Positions 47,480-58,440 of a DNA stretch of 64,000 nt are shown piece after piece. Below the pieces are notes generated by a model. That model had not been told where the DNA came from. It saw nothing but the letters and a program-made list of their open reading frames with translations, and ran no database searches. A program made the position numbers and the translations under genes. The first letter of the stretch is position 1; each line of letters starts with the position of its first letter. Source of the DNA: Pinus tabuliformis (lineage: Eukaryota > Streptophyta > Pinopsida > Pinales > Pinaceae); assembly GCA_031772625.1 (NCBI GenBank), contig CM062820.1, positions 87,464,069-87,528,068 of the forward strand. Reading direction: 5' to 3'.

Positions 47480-50400
47480 TTATGGAGATGAATGATTTTG
47501 ACATGATACTGGGATATGATTTTATGAAGGGAAATAAGGTAATTGTTGTACCATTTTGTGATGAGATTATGTTGATTGGAGACACAAGGATGTGGACTTT
47601 TCTTTCTCACTAACACAGTAAGGAAGTGAAGGTGCAACATGTGTTTGCAATAAGTATGAATAGGACAATGTGAGATTTGAATGTTGAAACATATGCGACA
47701 GCTATTAGAGAGGTTGAGGATGATGATGGAGTGGGGACGCCTATTCCAACCGAGATTTTCAATGTATTGGCCAAATATGCAGATCTGATGCCCAATGAGT
47801 TTTTGAAATTACTACCACTGAGACATGCAGTGTACCATAACATTGAGCTAGAGTCAGGGAAGCAACCACCAGCAAAATCTCCTTATCATTTGTCAGGGCC
47901 AGAGTTGGAGGAGTTGAAGCGATAGTTGAAGGAATTGGCTGATGCAAGCTTCATATGACCTTCATGGTCCTTGTATGGTGGTCTCGTGTTGTTTCAGAAG
48001 AAGAAGGACGTAAGTGAGTTACGGATGTGTTGTGATTATCGTGCACTGAATAAGTAAGTGATTAAGAACAAGTATCCTTTGCCACTTACTATGGATTTCT
48101 TTAATAATCTTGCAAAAGCCCGAGTGTTTTCGAAGCTCGATTTGAGGCATGGGTATTATTAGGTGCGGCTAACAAAAGGTGATGAGAAGAAGCCCGTGAT
48201 AGTGACGAGATATGGGAGTTTTGAGTTCCTTGTCATGTTATTCAGGTTGTGCAATGCCCCTGCTACATTTTTCACATTGATGAATAATGTTTTACATCCA
48301 TATTTGGATTCGTTCGTAGTGGTATACTTGGACGACATCGTGGTATTTAGTGATAACATGGAGGATCATAAGAAGCACTTGGATTTGGTATTTGAGTCAC
48401 TGAGGAAGAATCAATTGTTCTTGAAGAAGTCAAAGTGTATGTTCGCTCAGACCGAGATTCCATTCCTTGGACACATAGTGGGTCAAGGTCACATACGGAT
48501 GGACCCGAGCAAGGTGGAGGCGATTGAGGATTGGGCTGAACCAGAGAATATCCATGATATGAGAACCTTATTGGGGATGACAAACTACCAACAAAAGTTT
48601 GTAGAGGGTTATTCCAAGGTGACTTTGCCACTAACAGACCTTTTGAATAAGTATAAGCGATGAAATTAGATGGAGAAATATCATACAACATTTGATGAGT
48701 TGAAGAGGATGATGGTTACAACACCAACTCTGAAGCTACCTAACTTTGAGAAACCATTTGAGGTGCACATGGATGCTTCCAATTTTATGATTGGGGGAGT
48801 GCTCATTCAGGATGGACATCCAGTGGCATATGAGAGTTAGAAGTTGTAGGATAGAGACCAACGATATCTAGTTCATGAGAAGGAGATGACTGTGATCATC
48901 CACTGTTTATGGGTATGGCGACACTAATTGATTGGGAAGTCATTTGTTGTTAAGACTGACAATGTTGCGGTGCATTATTTTGCATTCCAACTAAATTTGT
49001 CAGTGAAGTAGGATCATTAGCAGGACTGCTTGGCGAAATTTGACATGACTATTGAATATAGGATGGTTAGACTCATTGCAGTTGCAGATGGCCTCAGTAG
49101 GAAGGGATAGTTAGCTGCACTTGAGGAGAGGGAAAATTGTGTTGAACCAAGCAGGCAATGAGTTCATATGCCCAGTGATATGCGTATTAGACTGTGTGCT
49201 AGAGTGGAGATAGATATTCATGCAAAGAGCATTCTGAAGAAAGTGAAAGAGGGGAAGACTAGGAAGTTTTTCCTACTAGATGGACTCTTGTTCTATGGAA
49301 CTGACTCTACATTTTGAAGTCATCTAGACTTAGGAGGCACCCCTTGAAGGAGTGCCACAATTTTCCATGGGTTCGACACCTAGGGCGTCGTCTTTATTTG
49401 GAATTATTGGAGAGAAGATATTTTTGGGAGAAGATGAGGGAAGATGTAGAGGAGTATGTGAATACATGCATCATTTGTCAGTAGGTCAGATCAAATAAAT
49501 AGAGATAGGGAGGATTATTGCAGCCTTTGGTGATTCCAAAGAGACCTTGGATAAGTGTTTTTATGGACTTCATCACTAAGTTACCACAGGTGCAGGGGTA
49601 TAATGGGATTATGGTCATTGTAGATTGTTTTTCCAAGTATGTCGTCTTCATTCCGATGAAGATACCTTGTGGAGATGAGAATAATTTTGAGTTATTCTTC
49701 AAGTACATTGTCAAGTATTGGGGAGTGCTTTTGAGTGTCGTTTCTTGACCGAGATCTGCATTTTACAGGAAGATTTTGGACAACTTTTTTCAAGTTGGTC
49801 AGGACAAATTTGTTGCAGAGTTTGAGTTACCATCCACAAACTGATGGGAATATTGAATGGATAAACAAACTGTTGGAGGACTACTTGAGACATCATGTGA
49901 GGGTTGATCATAAAAATTGGCCTGAACTCTTGGATGTGGCTCATTTTAGCCATAACTTATAGAAGAGTTCCATAACTAGGTATAGTCCATTTGAGTTGGT
50001 CAATGAATAGATGCCAATTGCTCCACACACCGTGTTAACGAGAGAATTTTTTAGGAGTCCACATGCGAAGAGATTCTTGAGAACATGGGAGGAGTCTTTA
50101 GTGTTAGCACGGGTAGACCTGCATGACGCAGTAGGGAGAATGAGGAAATGGGCACATAAGAATAGGAGGGATGCACACTTTGATGTTGGAGACATGGTTT
50201 TTTTAGGATAACCAGAGATCCGTTTCAGCCAACGAAAGGGACTGAGAGATCTTTGACAAGGAAGTATTAAGGACAATTCTGGGTGAAGAAGCGAGTTGGG
50301 TAAGTTTCTTATGAGTTGGAGCTACCGAACCACAAGCGTTCGAAAAATTCGTTATTCCATATGAGTTAGCTAGAGAGATGTAAACATGATGCACATCATC
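47480..50400 (+). pseudogene. Chromovirus (Ty3/Gypsy) pol: protease tail, RT, RNase H, integrase, decayed
   Basis: DFDMILGYDFMKGNKV near 47496-47545 is the end of the protease/linker. RT motifs follow: [23 protein letters not shown] with a stop, and YLDDIVVFSDNMEDH near 48325-48365, so YLDD is intact in 48163-48663. The primer-grip and thumb region continues to TLPLTDLLNK. RNase H is recognisable at about 48670-49110 (VHMDASNFMIGGVL). Integrase core runs about 49518-49960 (VFMDFITKLPQVQGYNGIMV; YHPQTDGNIEWINKLLEDYL), with a frame change around 49735. A chromovirus-type integrase tail continues to about 50215. Numerous stops and shifts show the copy is dead. The gag and 5' LTR are missing. Confidence 0.88.
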
Positions 50401-50667
50401 TTAGAGGACAACATAAAAGACAAGACTAGTCATGATTATGGATAGACCAAACTTAGTTATGGACAAGATATTGGATCTCATAATTATAGGAGTTGGGAGT
50501 GTGACGAGGAGGGATTTATTCATTCAGTTGAAGGATGCACCAGAGGATGTGCTTAGGAAATGAACAATTCATTCTGGAGATGGAAGAAGGAGATTCCAGA
50601 GTTTAAAGAGGGTTTGGCACGATCAATTATATTTTTCAGGATGACAATGACTCATGGTGGGCGAGGA

Positions 50668-51351
50668 TGTCAGGACCCTTGGGAAAGTCGAGCGCCCAAC
50701 TAGGCGCACGTGACACCTACGCGAGTTGTGGGTACGGGCGTGCCCGTGATGTGCGATAGACATGTGACTAAATCGTGTCTGTTTAAAGGTGTGTCGATGG
50801 AAAATGCACCCAACGAATGTTAAATTAAAGGCATGTAGATGGAGAGTGTGTCCTATGGATGTTCAGTTAAAGGTGACATGCAAGTCGAAGATCAGTTATA
50901 GGCGAGACATGAGTTCAATTAAATGTGATAGGGGTTCGGAGTGCAAGATGAGGGGTGCACACCCGGGCAGGGCACCCACACTTGAACACGGGTCGACTGA
51001 ACAAGTGTCACGACACACTAGTGAGTCATAACAACCATCTTGAGGAGCGACATAGTGGAGGTGTTGCGACAGGCTGACTCAACGTATAGTGGATGGGCGG
51101 AAGTGCAATGGTCCGACTCATGTAAATAGCGGAAAGGGGTGTTACAACCAGTGGGCAGGTCGGCTCGAATGGCCGACGGCCCCAAGCAACACGACCCTTT
51201 GTATTACCACTCAGCGAGAGACATATCAATATGATGGACGTGTTGGTGGATGGAAGGCAGAGTCCGGAAGATGGAAGAAAATTCTAAGTATGGAAGTCTA
51301 GCTGGTGTTTCATGACACCTCGAATGGTATGACTGACTCGGGGGCGTGACA
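50668..51351 (+). repeat. 3' LTR of the decayed chromovirus
   Basis: TGTCAGGACCCTTGGG starts directly after a purine-rich GGTGGGCGAGGA tract, the normal polypurine primer position. The right end is placed at GGGGCGTGACA, giving perfect TGTCA...TGACA inverted ends and a 684 bp LTR. The DNA is GC-richer than its flanks. Short open frames inside are not genes. No matching 5' LTR is in the window. Confidence 0.75.
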
Positions 51352-51864
51352 ATCAGGGAGTCAGTAAAATCCGAGATGGTTCAACATGCACGTTGACCTT
51401 GAGTTTTTTCCCACTTTATGGAACTTGGGTGAATTGAAAATCTAATTTTTTCATTGTATTCATCAAGGTCAAGGTTTGAATGTTTCGAAGTTATTAGTCC
51501 CTGCCTGGGACTAATAGCGTTCGATCAGGCGTTGACTTTCTATTAATTTGAGTTGACCGGAGCATTAAATTGATGTTTTTCCCTTTTATCCAAAGTTTTA
51601 TTTTAGAGCTTGGATGTTTTTTTGCTTTTTATCCAAAGTTTTATATTGGAGGTCTTATTGCCGGGTTACTGAATTTCCAAATCCAATTTTTTTTTTAACC
51701 AAAGTTTGGATGGCTCGTTTAAAAATGTGGTGACAAGTTATATTTTATCTAAAGTCTGGAAACATGAAACTTAGGCGCATGCAAAGTTTATTATACAGCT
51801 GCCACCTCTCACCTCTCAGGCAGCTGGCTACCACCGTCTGCCACCTCTCAGGCCTCCACTGAAA
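51352..51864. other. Spacer/promoter region of the phosphatase gene
   Basis: No gene. TTATTATACAG near 51790 is the only TATA-like match close to the ATG. CCACCTCTCA is repeated three times (about 51806-51850) in the likely leader. Confidence 0.4.
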
Positions 51865-52747
51865 ATGGCGATGGAGCTTCAAGCTGCCCTACACTACTCC
51901 TGGCGCTGCATTTTAATGTTCTCCATGGCGTTCCTACTACTTTCCAGCAACTGTATCATGGCTGCCGATCCTCTCAAATTCCTTGTGGTGGGCGACTGGG
52001 GCAGAAAAGGTTTATACAATCAGTCCCAAGTTGCTGCACAGGCACGCTGCCTCCCACTCGCTGTTCATTACTTCAATTGTTTGTCTGCAGTTGCTTGGAG
52101 TTTTCTGATTAAAATGTATACTCGCTGTTCATTACTTCAATTGTTTGTCTGCAGTTGCTTGGAGTTTTCTGATTAAAATGTATAATGTCTTAATATCTGA
52201 CTCTGTAACAGATGGGGAAGATCGCCCAACCGTTGAATATCGATTTTGTCATTTCAACTGGAGATAATTTTTATGAAGATGGGTTGAATGGAACAGATGA
52301 TCAAAGCTTTGAGCAGTCATTCTCTGCCATTTATACCGCCAGTAGCCTTCAGAAGCCATGGCATTTGGGTACTTATCGTCGTTATCATACTTTTTTTCCA
52401 TTATATAGAACTACAGAAAGAGAGAAACTTGGTACAGCTCTCAGCACCAGACCCTGCAAATTCCTAATTAAACTGCGTGTTATTAAGCAGTTTCTTACCA
52501 GTATTGAGTTTGCCCTCTGCATTGCGAGCATGGGCATGAGATTGTTCTTGGATTAACTCGTTGGCATGGTTTTTTTATATTTGAAGTTAATGTGAATATT
52601 AAAGGCATAGGTTTAATAAAGAATTCTGAAATTTGGGTTTTATTGGCAGTACTTGGGAACCACAACTACAGGGGAGATACACTGTCACAGTTGGATCCTT
52701 CTCTGAAACGCCGGGATACTGTGCAACCAATCATTCACGCTCATTAA
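51865..52747 (+). pseudogene. Purple acid phosphatase, truncated after exon 3
   Basis: Low-molecular-weight plant purple acid phosphatase, a secreted binuclear metal phosphatase. Exons 51865-52041, 52212-52368 and 52650-52747 splice in phase to 143 codons. Exon 1 has a signal peptide (CILMFSMAFLLLSSNCIMAA) and FLVVGDWGRKGLYNQSQVAAQ (motif GDWG). Exon 2 has [19 protein letters not shown] (motif GDNFY). Exon 3 has LGNHNYRGDTLSQLDPSLKR, where the usual GNHD reads GNHN, then runs into TAA at 52745. The normal protein is about 320-340 residues; the later His-containing metal sites are absent and I do not find them downstream. The exon 1 donor is GC (CACAG|GCACGC), not GT. Either decay to a pseudogene or a rare GC-AG intron plus a missed exon is possible; truncation favours decay. 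Confidence 0.75.
52057..52184 (+). repeat. Perfect 64 bp tandem duplication in phosphatase intron 1
   Basis: CTCGCTGTTCATTACTTCAA at 52057 recurs at 52121; both 64 bp copies, ending AAAATGTATA, are identical. The duplication starts 16 bp after the exon 1 end, close to the GC donor. Confidence 0.97.
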
Positions 52748-52999
52748 TGCCGTTAAATCATTAACCCTCATTAAATGCTGTCCACAATAGTGTTTTTACT
52801 GAGCAATAGTGGTGTATATATAGCAATGGCAATTACTATTAACATTACACAATAATAACCACCAGATTTCTGGATATTGTGGTTACTGAGCAATTGAGCT
52901 TGCTATATCTGAGGACACGAGGACGACGAGATCATTTTTGCTACCCTCTAAATAATTAGAATCCACCATTCAGTGTCTTATCTTATGTCGTGGAAACCA

Positions 53000-53153
53000 G
53001 AGTTGTATATCGATTCCCTTTGCATGCTTCACCTACTTAAAGCTGTGTCAGATCATTTCATTTAGATGATATATGATTCTTCGGGCAAGCAAATTCGCCC
53101 GTTTAGAGGCGCAAACTTCTCAATGCACGGGGATTTCGTCTCCTCTGATGCAG
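53000..53153 (+). other. Possible 5' UTR exon of the PILS gene
   Basis: Moderately GC-rich DNA ends at a good donor, GATGCAG|GTTTGCT. It would pair with the acceptor TTTTACAG|GAATAC at 56453, upstream of the PILS start codon. PILS genes often have a 5' UTR intron. The left end is not fixed. A short frame inside (SSGKQIRPFRGANFSMHGDF) has no family match, so a leader role is the simpler reading. Confidence 0.35.
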
Positions 53154-53639
53154 GTTTGCTCTGTAATGGATTATTTTCGCTTTTCATTTTCGTTTCTTAA
53201 TTATTTTCTGCCATGAAAGAGAAGATTATAACAGATTAGGATTTAGCGCTACAATCCTGTAAAATTTGCAATTATTGGCCTGTAATTTCAGACTGTGTGG
53301 TTCGTTAATGCTGAAGATCGGTATTTAGTTTTACTTATGCTTTTCAAGCAATTGGCTATTTGAGAGTGATTTGCAGTCTGTGCCCGCTTGTTTTTCGGTA
53401 CCAACTCGATCATCTAGAGCTCTGGATCAGATTAAAAGCAGAAAAACTCATACTATGTTGGAGAGACAGATGTCCACTATTAGAATATAGGGATAATATT
53501 GAAAACATAATGTCATGGTATTAGTTTGTTTAAGTTTAGTCACAATCCAAAACCATGGATCCGTGCCTGTGAAATAGGTCCAGCTGTCCTTAATGGTTCG
53601 TCCAGTAAAGACAGATTCAGGGTAATACATAGGATAGAA

Positions 53640-56095
53640 GTTTTTGGGCACTTGGCTCTCAAGCTATTTAATGTTATAGGCAATTTCACCATTAGAAAGA
53701 AGATAATCCTAGAGTAAATCCCAAAATTCTAAGTTACAATGTTGGTGGTATCATTGGATGTCACTTGTCTTCTAAGATGCTTCATGTTGTCGAAACTCTG
53801 CATTTGTTTGAAAGCATCATGCTGTCGAAACTCTGCATTTGTTTGAATGTCACTTGTCTTCTAAGATGCTTCATGCTGTCGAAACTCTGCATTTGTTTGA
53901 AAGCATCATGCTGTCGAAACTCTGCATTTGTTTGAAGTTGGGACAAAGTATCCCAGTTGTCTATATACTTCAGATTGAAAGCATCATGCTGTCGAAACTC
54001 TGCATTTGTTTGAAGTTGGGACAAAGTATCCCAGTTGTCTATATGCTTCAGATCTCTCGTAAGTCCTTTATTTGACATGTGTCCGCCTTTTACTCTTGAA
54101 TTTTGTCATTAGGTTGGTGTAGGGTGATGACTATCAATCCTCTTGGTATCCTTTACAATGGTCTTTGGAGCTAATCAAGAATGTCAGAAAATAGACTTAT
54201 CAGTAGGCTTTACAGTGTCTTACTATTAGGGCTCGTTAAGCTCAAATGGTGATTAAGGCCCCAATACCCTGCTCCTGGATTCCTCCCGGAGAGTACGGTG
54301 GCGAGTAATAGCAGAGGGAGTGAAGGAAAATGGACAGGGGCACCATCCATGCTTCAGCTCCGATAAATAAATTGCTCCGATTGGGCAGTTGGCTCTCAAG
54401 CTATGTACTGTTATAGACAGTTTTACCATTAGCAAGAAGATAATCCTAGAGTAAATCCCGAAGCTCTAAGTCACAAAGTTAGCGGTATCATTGGATATCA
54501 CTTGTTTTCTAAGATGCTTCATGCTGTCGAAACTCTGCATTTGTCAGAAGTTGAGACAAAGAATACCAGTTGTTTATATACTTCAGATCTCTCGTAATTC
54601 CCTTCTCTGACATGTGTGGGCCGTTTACTCTCGACTCTTATCATCAGGTTGCTGTATGGAGATGACTATCAATCCTGTCACTATCATTTACAATGTTCTT
54701 TGGAGTTATTCAAGAATGCCAGAAAATGGGACTTATCAGCAGGCTTTACAGTGTCTTATTAGTAGGGCTCAATAGGCTCAAATGGTGATTAAGGCCCCAA
54801 TCCCCTGTTGCTGGGTTCCTCCAGGAGAATACAGTGGCCAGTAGTAGTAGAGGAAGTGAAAGAAAATCCGGGTCTCTAGAGAGGAATTTCTCCTTAAGAT
54901 AATAGGAGAGGAGCGTCATCCCTGCTTCAGCTCGGGTAAATTGCTCTGATTGGGCACTTGGCTCTCAAGCTATGTATCGCTAGAGGCAATTTTAGCATTA
55001 AAACGAAGATAATCCTAGTGTAAATCCCGAAGTTCTAAGTCGCAAAGTTAGTGGTGTCGCTGGATGTTTCTTGTCTTGTAAGATGCTTGATGCTTGCGAA
55101 ACTCTGCATTTGTTTGAAACTGGCACAAAGAATACCAGGTGTCTATATAATTCAGATCTCTAGTAAATCCCTCGTTTGACTGTGCGAGCGTCTTTACTCT
55201 GGACTCCCGTCATTGGGTTGGTATTTGGAGATGACTGTCATTTCTCTTGCGATCCTTACAATGATCTTTACAGCTATTCAAGAATCTCAGAAAATAGGAC
55301 TTATCAGTAGGCTATACAATATCTTATAAGTAGGGTTCACTAGGCTAAGTGGTAATGAAGGCCCTGATCCCCTGTTGGTAGGTTCCTCCCACAACGTATA
55401 GGAGAGTATAGTGGGCAGTAATAGCAGAGGAGGTGAAAGAAAATCCGAGTATCTAGAGAGGAATTTCAGCTTAAGATAATACGATAGGGGCATCATCCCT
55501 GTTTCAGCGCCTGTAAATTGCTCTGATTGGGCACTTGGCTCTCAAACTAGGAATTGTTATAGGCATTTTCACCATTAGAAAGAAGACAATCCTGGTGTAA
55601 ATCTCAAAATTATAAGTTGCAAAGTTAGTGGTATCATTGGATGTCGCTTATCTTCTAAGATGCTTCATGCTTGTGAAACTCTGCGAAATTGGGACAAAGA
55701 ATACTAGTTGTCTGTATACTTCAGATCTCTCGTAATTTCCCCGTTGGACTATCTGAGCCTCTTTACTCTTAACTCTTGTCATTAGGTTGGTATTTCGAGA
55801 TGACTGTCATTTCTCTTGCAACTCTTTAAAATGGTCTTTGGAGCTTTTCAAGAATCTAAGAAAATTGGACTTATCAGTAGGCTATACAATATCTTATAAG
55901 TCGGGCTCACTAGGCTCAAATGGTGATTAAGGCTCCATTCCCCTGTTGCTCGGATCCTCCCCTGCCACAGAGTACGGTGGATAGTATTAGCAGAGGAAAC
56001 GAAAGAAAATCTGGGTCTCTAACCATTATCTCTGCTTCAGTTATGGTAAATTTCTCTGATTGGATTGTAACTTTGATACAAGTATGCTGGAAACA
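53640..56095 (+). repeat. ~570 bp tandem repeat filling the proposed PILS 5' intron
   Basis: GGGCACTTGGCTCTCAAGCT-like anchors at 53646, 54383, 54952 and 55529 mark four units; the third and fourth spacings are about 569 and 577 bp. Each unit continues with GAAGATAATCCTAG.GTAAAT, TTCTAAGATGCTTCATG, CAGATCTCT, ATCAAGAATxTCAGAAAAT and GGTGATTAAGGCCCCAAT-like blocks. The first unit is longer because a GCTGTCGAAACTCTGCATTT sub-repeat is amplified five or six times (about 53776-54010). A fifth partial unit fades near 56095. Confidence 0.9.
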
Positions 56096-56256
56096 AGGTT
56101 TAAAGTAAATTTCTGTAAATGCTAGACCACGATCTAAATTGCATGGTCGTTTGGCCCTGCGAAGCTGAAGGGCTATCTGGAAGTAACTTATGCCAATTTT
56201 CTGTTTCCATTGTTCAGTTTGGAATCTTTGGATTACAAGGATTGAAATTTGCTATC

Positions 56257-56446
56257 ACTCTGTTCCTTCATAAAATGAGAAAGTGGATTGCTTAGTTTTT
56301 CCTTTGACAGGTCATCCTGGTTTTAGAGTAAGCTAACATGTTAATCTGTTCACTCTGTTCCTTCATAAAATGAAAAAGTGGGTCGCTTAGTTTTTTCTTT
56401 GACAGGTCATCCTGGTTTTAGAGCAAGCTAACTTTTTAATCTCTCT
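56257..56446 (+). repeat. 95 bp tandem duplication at the PILS exon 2 acceptor
   Basis: ACTCTGTTCCTTCATAAAAT at 56257 recurs at 56352; both copies carry TTTGACAGGTCATCCTGGTT, a pyrimidine-AG stretch that could act as a decoy acceptor just before the proposed one at 56453. Confidence 0.9.
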
Positions 56447-56644
56447 TTTACAGGAATACTGCTGCCCGTTTATTGAGCTTCACACAGTGGCTTAGCAAGG
56501 GATTTCACCTGCCATACAAAAAGCTTGCATTTAGTATGGAGTTACTGCAAATGAATGAAACCATAGAGAGGCATTGGTTCTGAGTACTGCCAATAGTATT
56601 CATCAAAAACCTCAGGAGAAAGAACGAAGAACTTAGAAAACAGT

Positions 56645-57373
56645 ATGGCATTCTGGGACCTTCTAACTGTGGCATCCATGCCAGTTGTGAAGATTCTTCT
56701 GATAAGTGGTCTTGGAGCCGTTCTGTCAACTCAGTATGTTGGCGTGCTTACTGAAGCTTGTCTAAAACATATGAATAAGGTAAAGGATTGCGGCTTCTGA
56801 GATATCCAATATTCATATTACATTTTTACATACATATTAAAATGGAATTGTGTGCTGTAAATGAGAACTGTCATCAAGTCTATGGTATTGCTAGTCGTAA
56901 AAGGTCGTATATTTTGTAAATTGTAACCTTCTGCATAAACATACTGAAGGATAGCTATTACCATGGTATACACGAACTTCTAATGCTTGCTGGCTTTGCT
57001 TCTTTCTAGTTTGCCAGCTACTTCTTATCAAGATGTAGCCTTGCATGTTCTAACATAATACGGTTAGGAGTACAGAATTATTTAGTGAGAGTAGTTGGAA
57101 TAATTAACATGTGAAAGTAAACAATAATAAATAAACAGAAAATATGATAGGTACTTGTGCCCATAGGATACAAGTACAATCAAGGGGAAAAGGTTGTCTA
57201 CACAGTAATTCTGTTCATTCAAGATCAGAGTAGTGGCCTATGAAGGTTTTTACTTAAATAATCATAGGCTTTTTTGTTTGTGCTTCTCAACAGGTCATTT
57301 TTGTCGTATTTACACCAGCACTTATGTTCGCAAGCCTGGCACAATCAGTGACATTCGAAGATCTCATTTCCTG
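56645..57373 (+). CDS. PIN-LIKES (PILS) auxin transport facilitator, N-terminal exons only
   Basis: PILS proteins are ER membrane carriers that limit nuclear auxin. Coding exon 1, 56645-56779 (45 codons), opens MAFWDLLTVASMPVVKILLI and ends LKHMNK|GTAAAG; the SMPV...LLIS.LGA stretch is the conserved first membrane segment. Exon 2, 57294-57373, reads VIFVVFTPALMFASLAQSVT then FEDLIS plus two bases, matching the FTPALMFASLA hallmark of the family, and ends TCCTG|GTATCT in phase 2. Both introns are GT-AG. The expected next exon (beginning with a WFMPVN-like segment) is not found up to 64000, so either the third intron exceeds 6.6 kb or the gene is truncated. The ATG lies in an exon starting about 56454, giving a ~190 nt leader part in this exon. 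Confidence 0.85.
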
Positions 57374-57990
57374 GTATCTATTTTTTTTAACTACCAGCTA
57401 ATTTGGTTGCAAGCAGGGCCTTTTATGTTCATAGATTGTTTGGGATATCCATAAAATTTATTTTTGCAACTAGACTGGGATTGACAATCTTTTGACATGA
57501 ATTTTGCATAACATTTTTAATTATGAAGGTTTTTTTTGTTAGATAACAGAAAAACTTTGAGGATATCTAGAACCATTGTTAAACTATAAAGGCCTTGAAT
57601 ACTTGTTAGGGATGCAAGGTTCCTTAAATGCTTAAATAGCCTAGTGTTTAGAGTTCGATATAAAAATGAACTATCAGGAAAAGCATCTGAATAGGTCGAG
57701 AGTATATTCATGAAAATTACATGACAACCACACATTAGTGTCATCCATGCAGGATTTAAAACAATTAACAAAAAAACACAATGGGTCATTTAAAGAAAAA
57801 ATAAACTTTCATTGAAATTAGAGAGCACTGGTCATAGAACTCAATGGCATTGGAAAATATATTTAAAATGATATGGAAAGTTTTTTCAATTTTCAAAACA
57901 AAATGTACATGGGTTTTGGATAGAGGGTGATCGGGTGCTTTATTAAAGCACTCCTTGATGTGAAGTCACTTCCCTGCCCCGATTACTTCC
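57374..57990. other. Intron or spacer after PILS exon 2
   Basis: No coding signal on either strand. The minus-strand frame at 57517-57789 has no family resemblance. Confidence 0.5.
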
Positions 57991-57999
57991 CTGCCCCTT

Positions 58000-58440
58000 T
58001 CATATAAAGGTGCTGATCTCGACTCTGCATTTTATTTCTACGAGGCCTACCTCCTTTTTCTTTTACACCGACTCATCAGAAATTGCCATTGTCATATAAA
58101 GATGCTGGTCTTGACTCTGCATTTTATTTGTACTAGGCCTATTGCCTCTGTTTTTTTTCTATTGACTGAGTACAAGGGCCATGAATTCCATTACGGATCC
58201 TACACATTCGGACGTACTACATACCCAAGGGCCAAGCCCTTCCGATGTACTCCTTTAGGGTTGCCATTTCATAGTCCTCTGGTAGCCTGTGGTGATTTTA
58301 CCACAAATGGCTTGGGTTTGCTTCTCGATCCTACACATTCGGACTTACTACATACTCAAGGGCCAAGCCCTTCCGATGTTCTCCTTTAGGGTTGCCATTT
58401 CACAGTCCCCTGGTAGCCTGTGGTGAAGACACTGAATGTT
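58000..58440 (+). repeat. Two adjacent duplications (~95 bp and 131 bp)
   Basis: CATATAAAGxTGCTGxTCTxGACTCTGCATT occurs near 58000 and 58095. GATCCTACACATTCGGAC occurs at 58196 and 58327, each followed by AAGGGCCAAGCCCTTCCGAT and TAGGGTTGCCATTTCA. AGGGCCAAGCCCTT is itself a near-palindrome. Open frame 58102-58389 spans the copies and is not credible as a gene. Confidence 0.9.

Noticed and set aside
53782..54078. Open frames with repeated SFDSMMLSNK-like sequence
   Set aside because: They arise from the GCTGTCGAAACTCTGCATTT sub-repeat in the proposed PILS intron.
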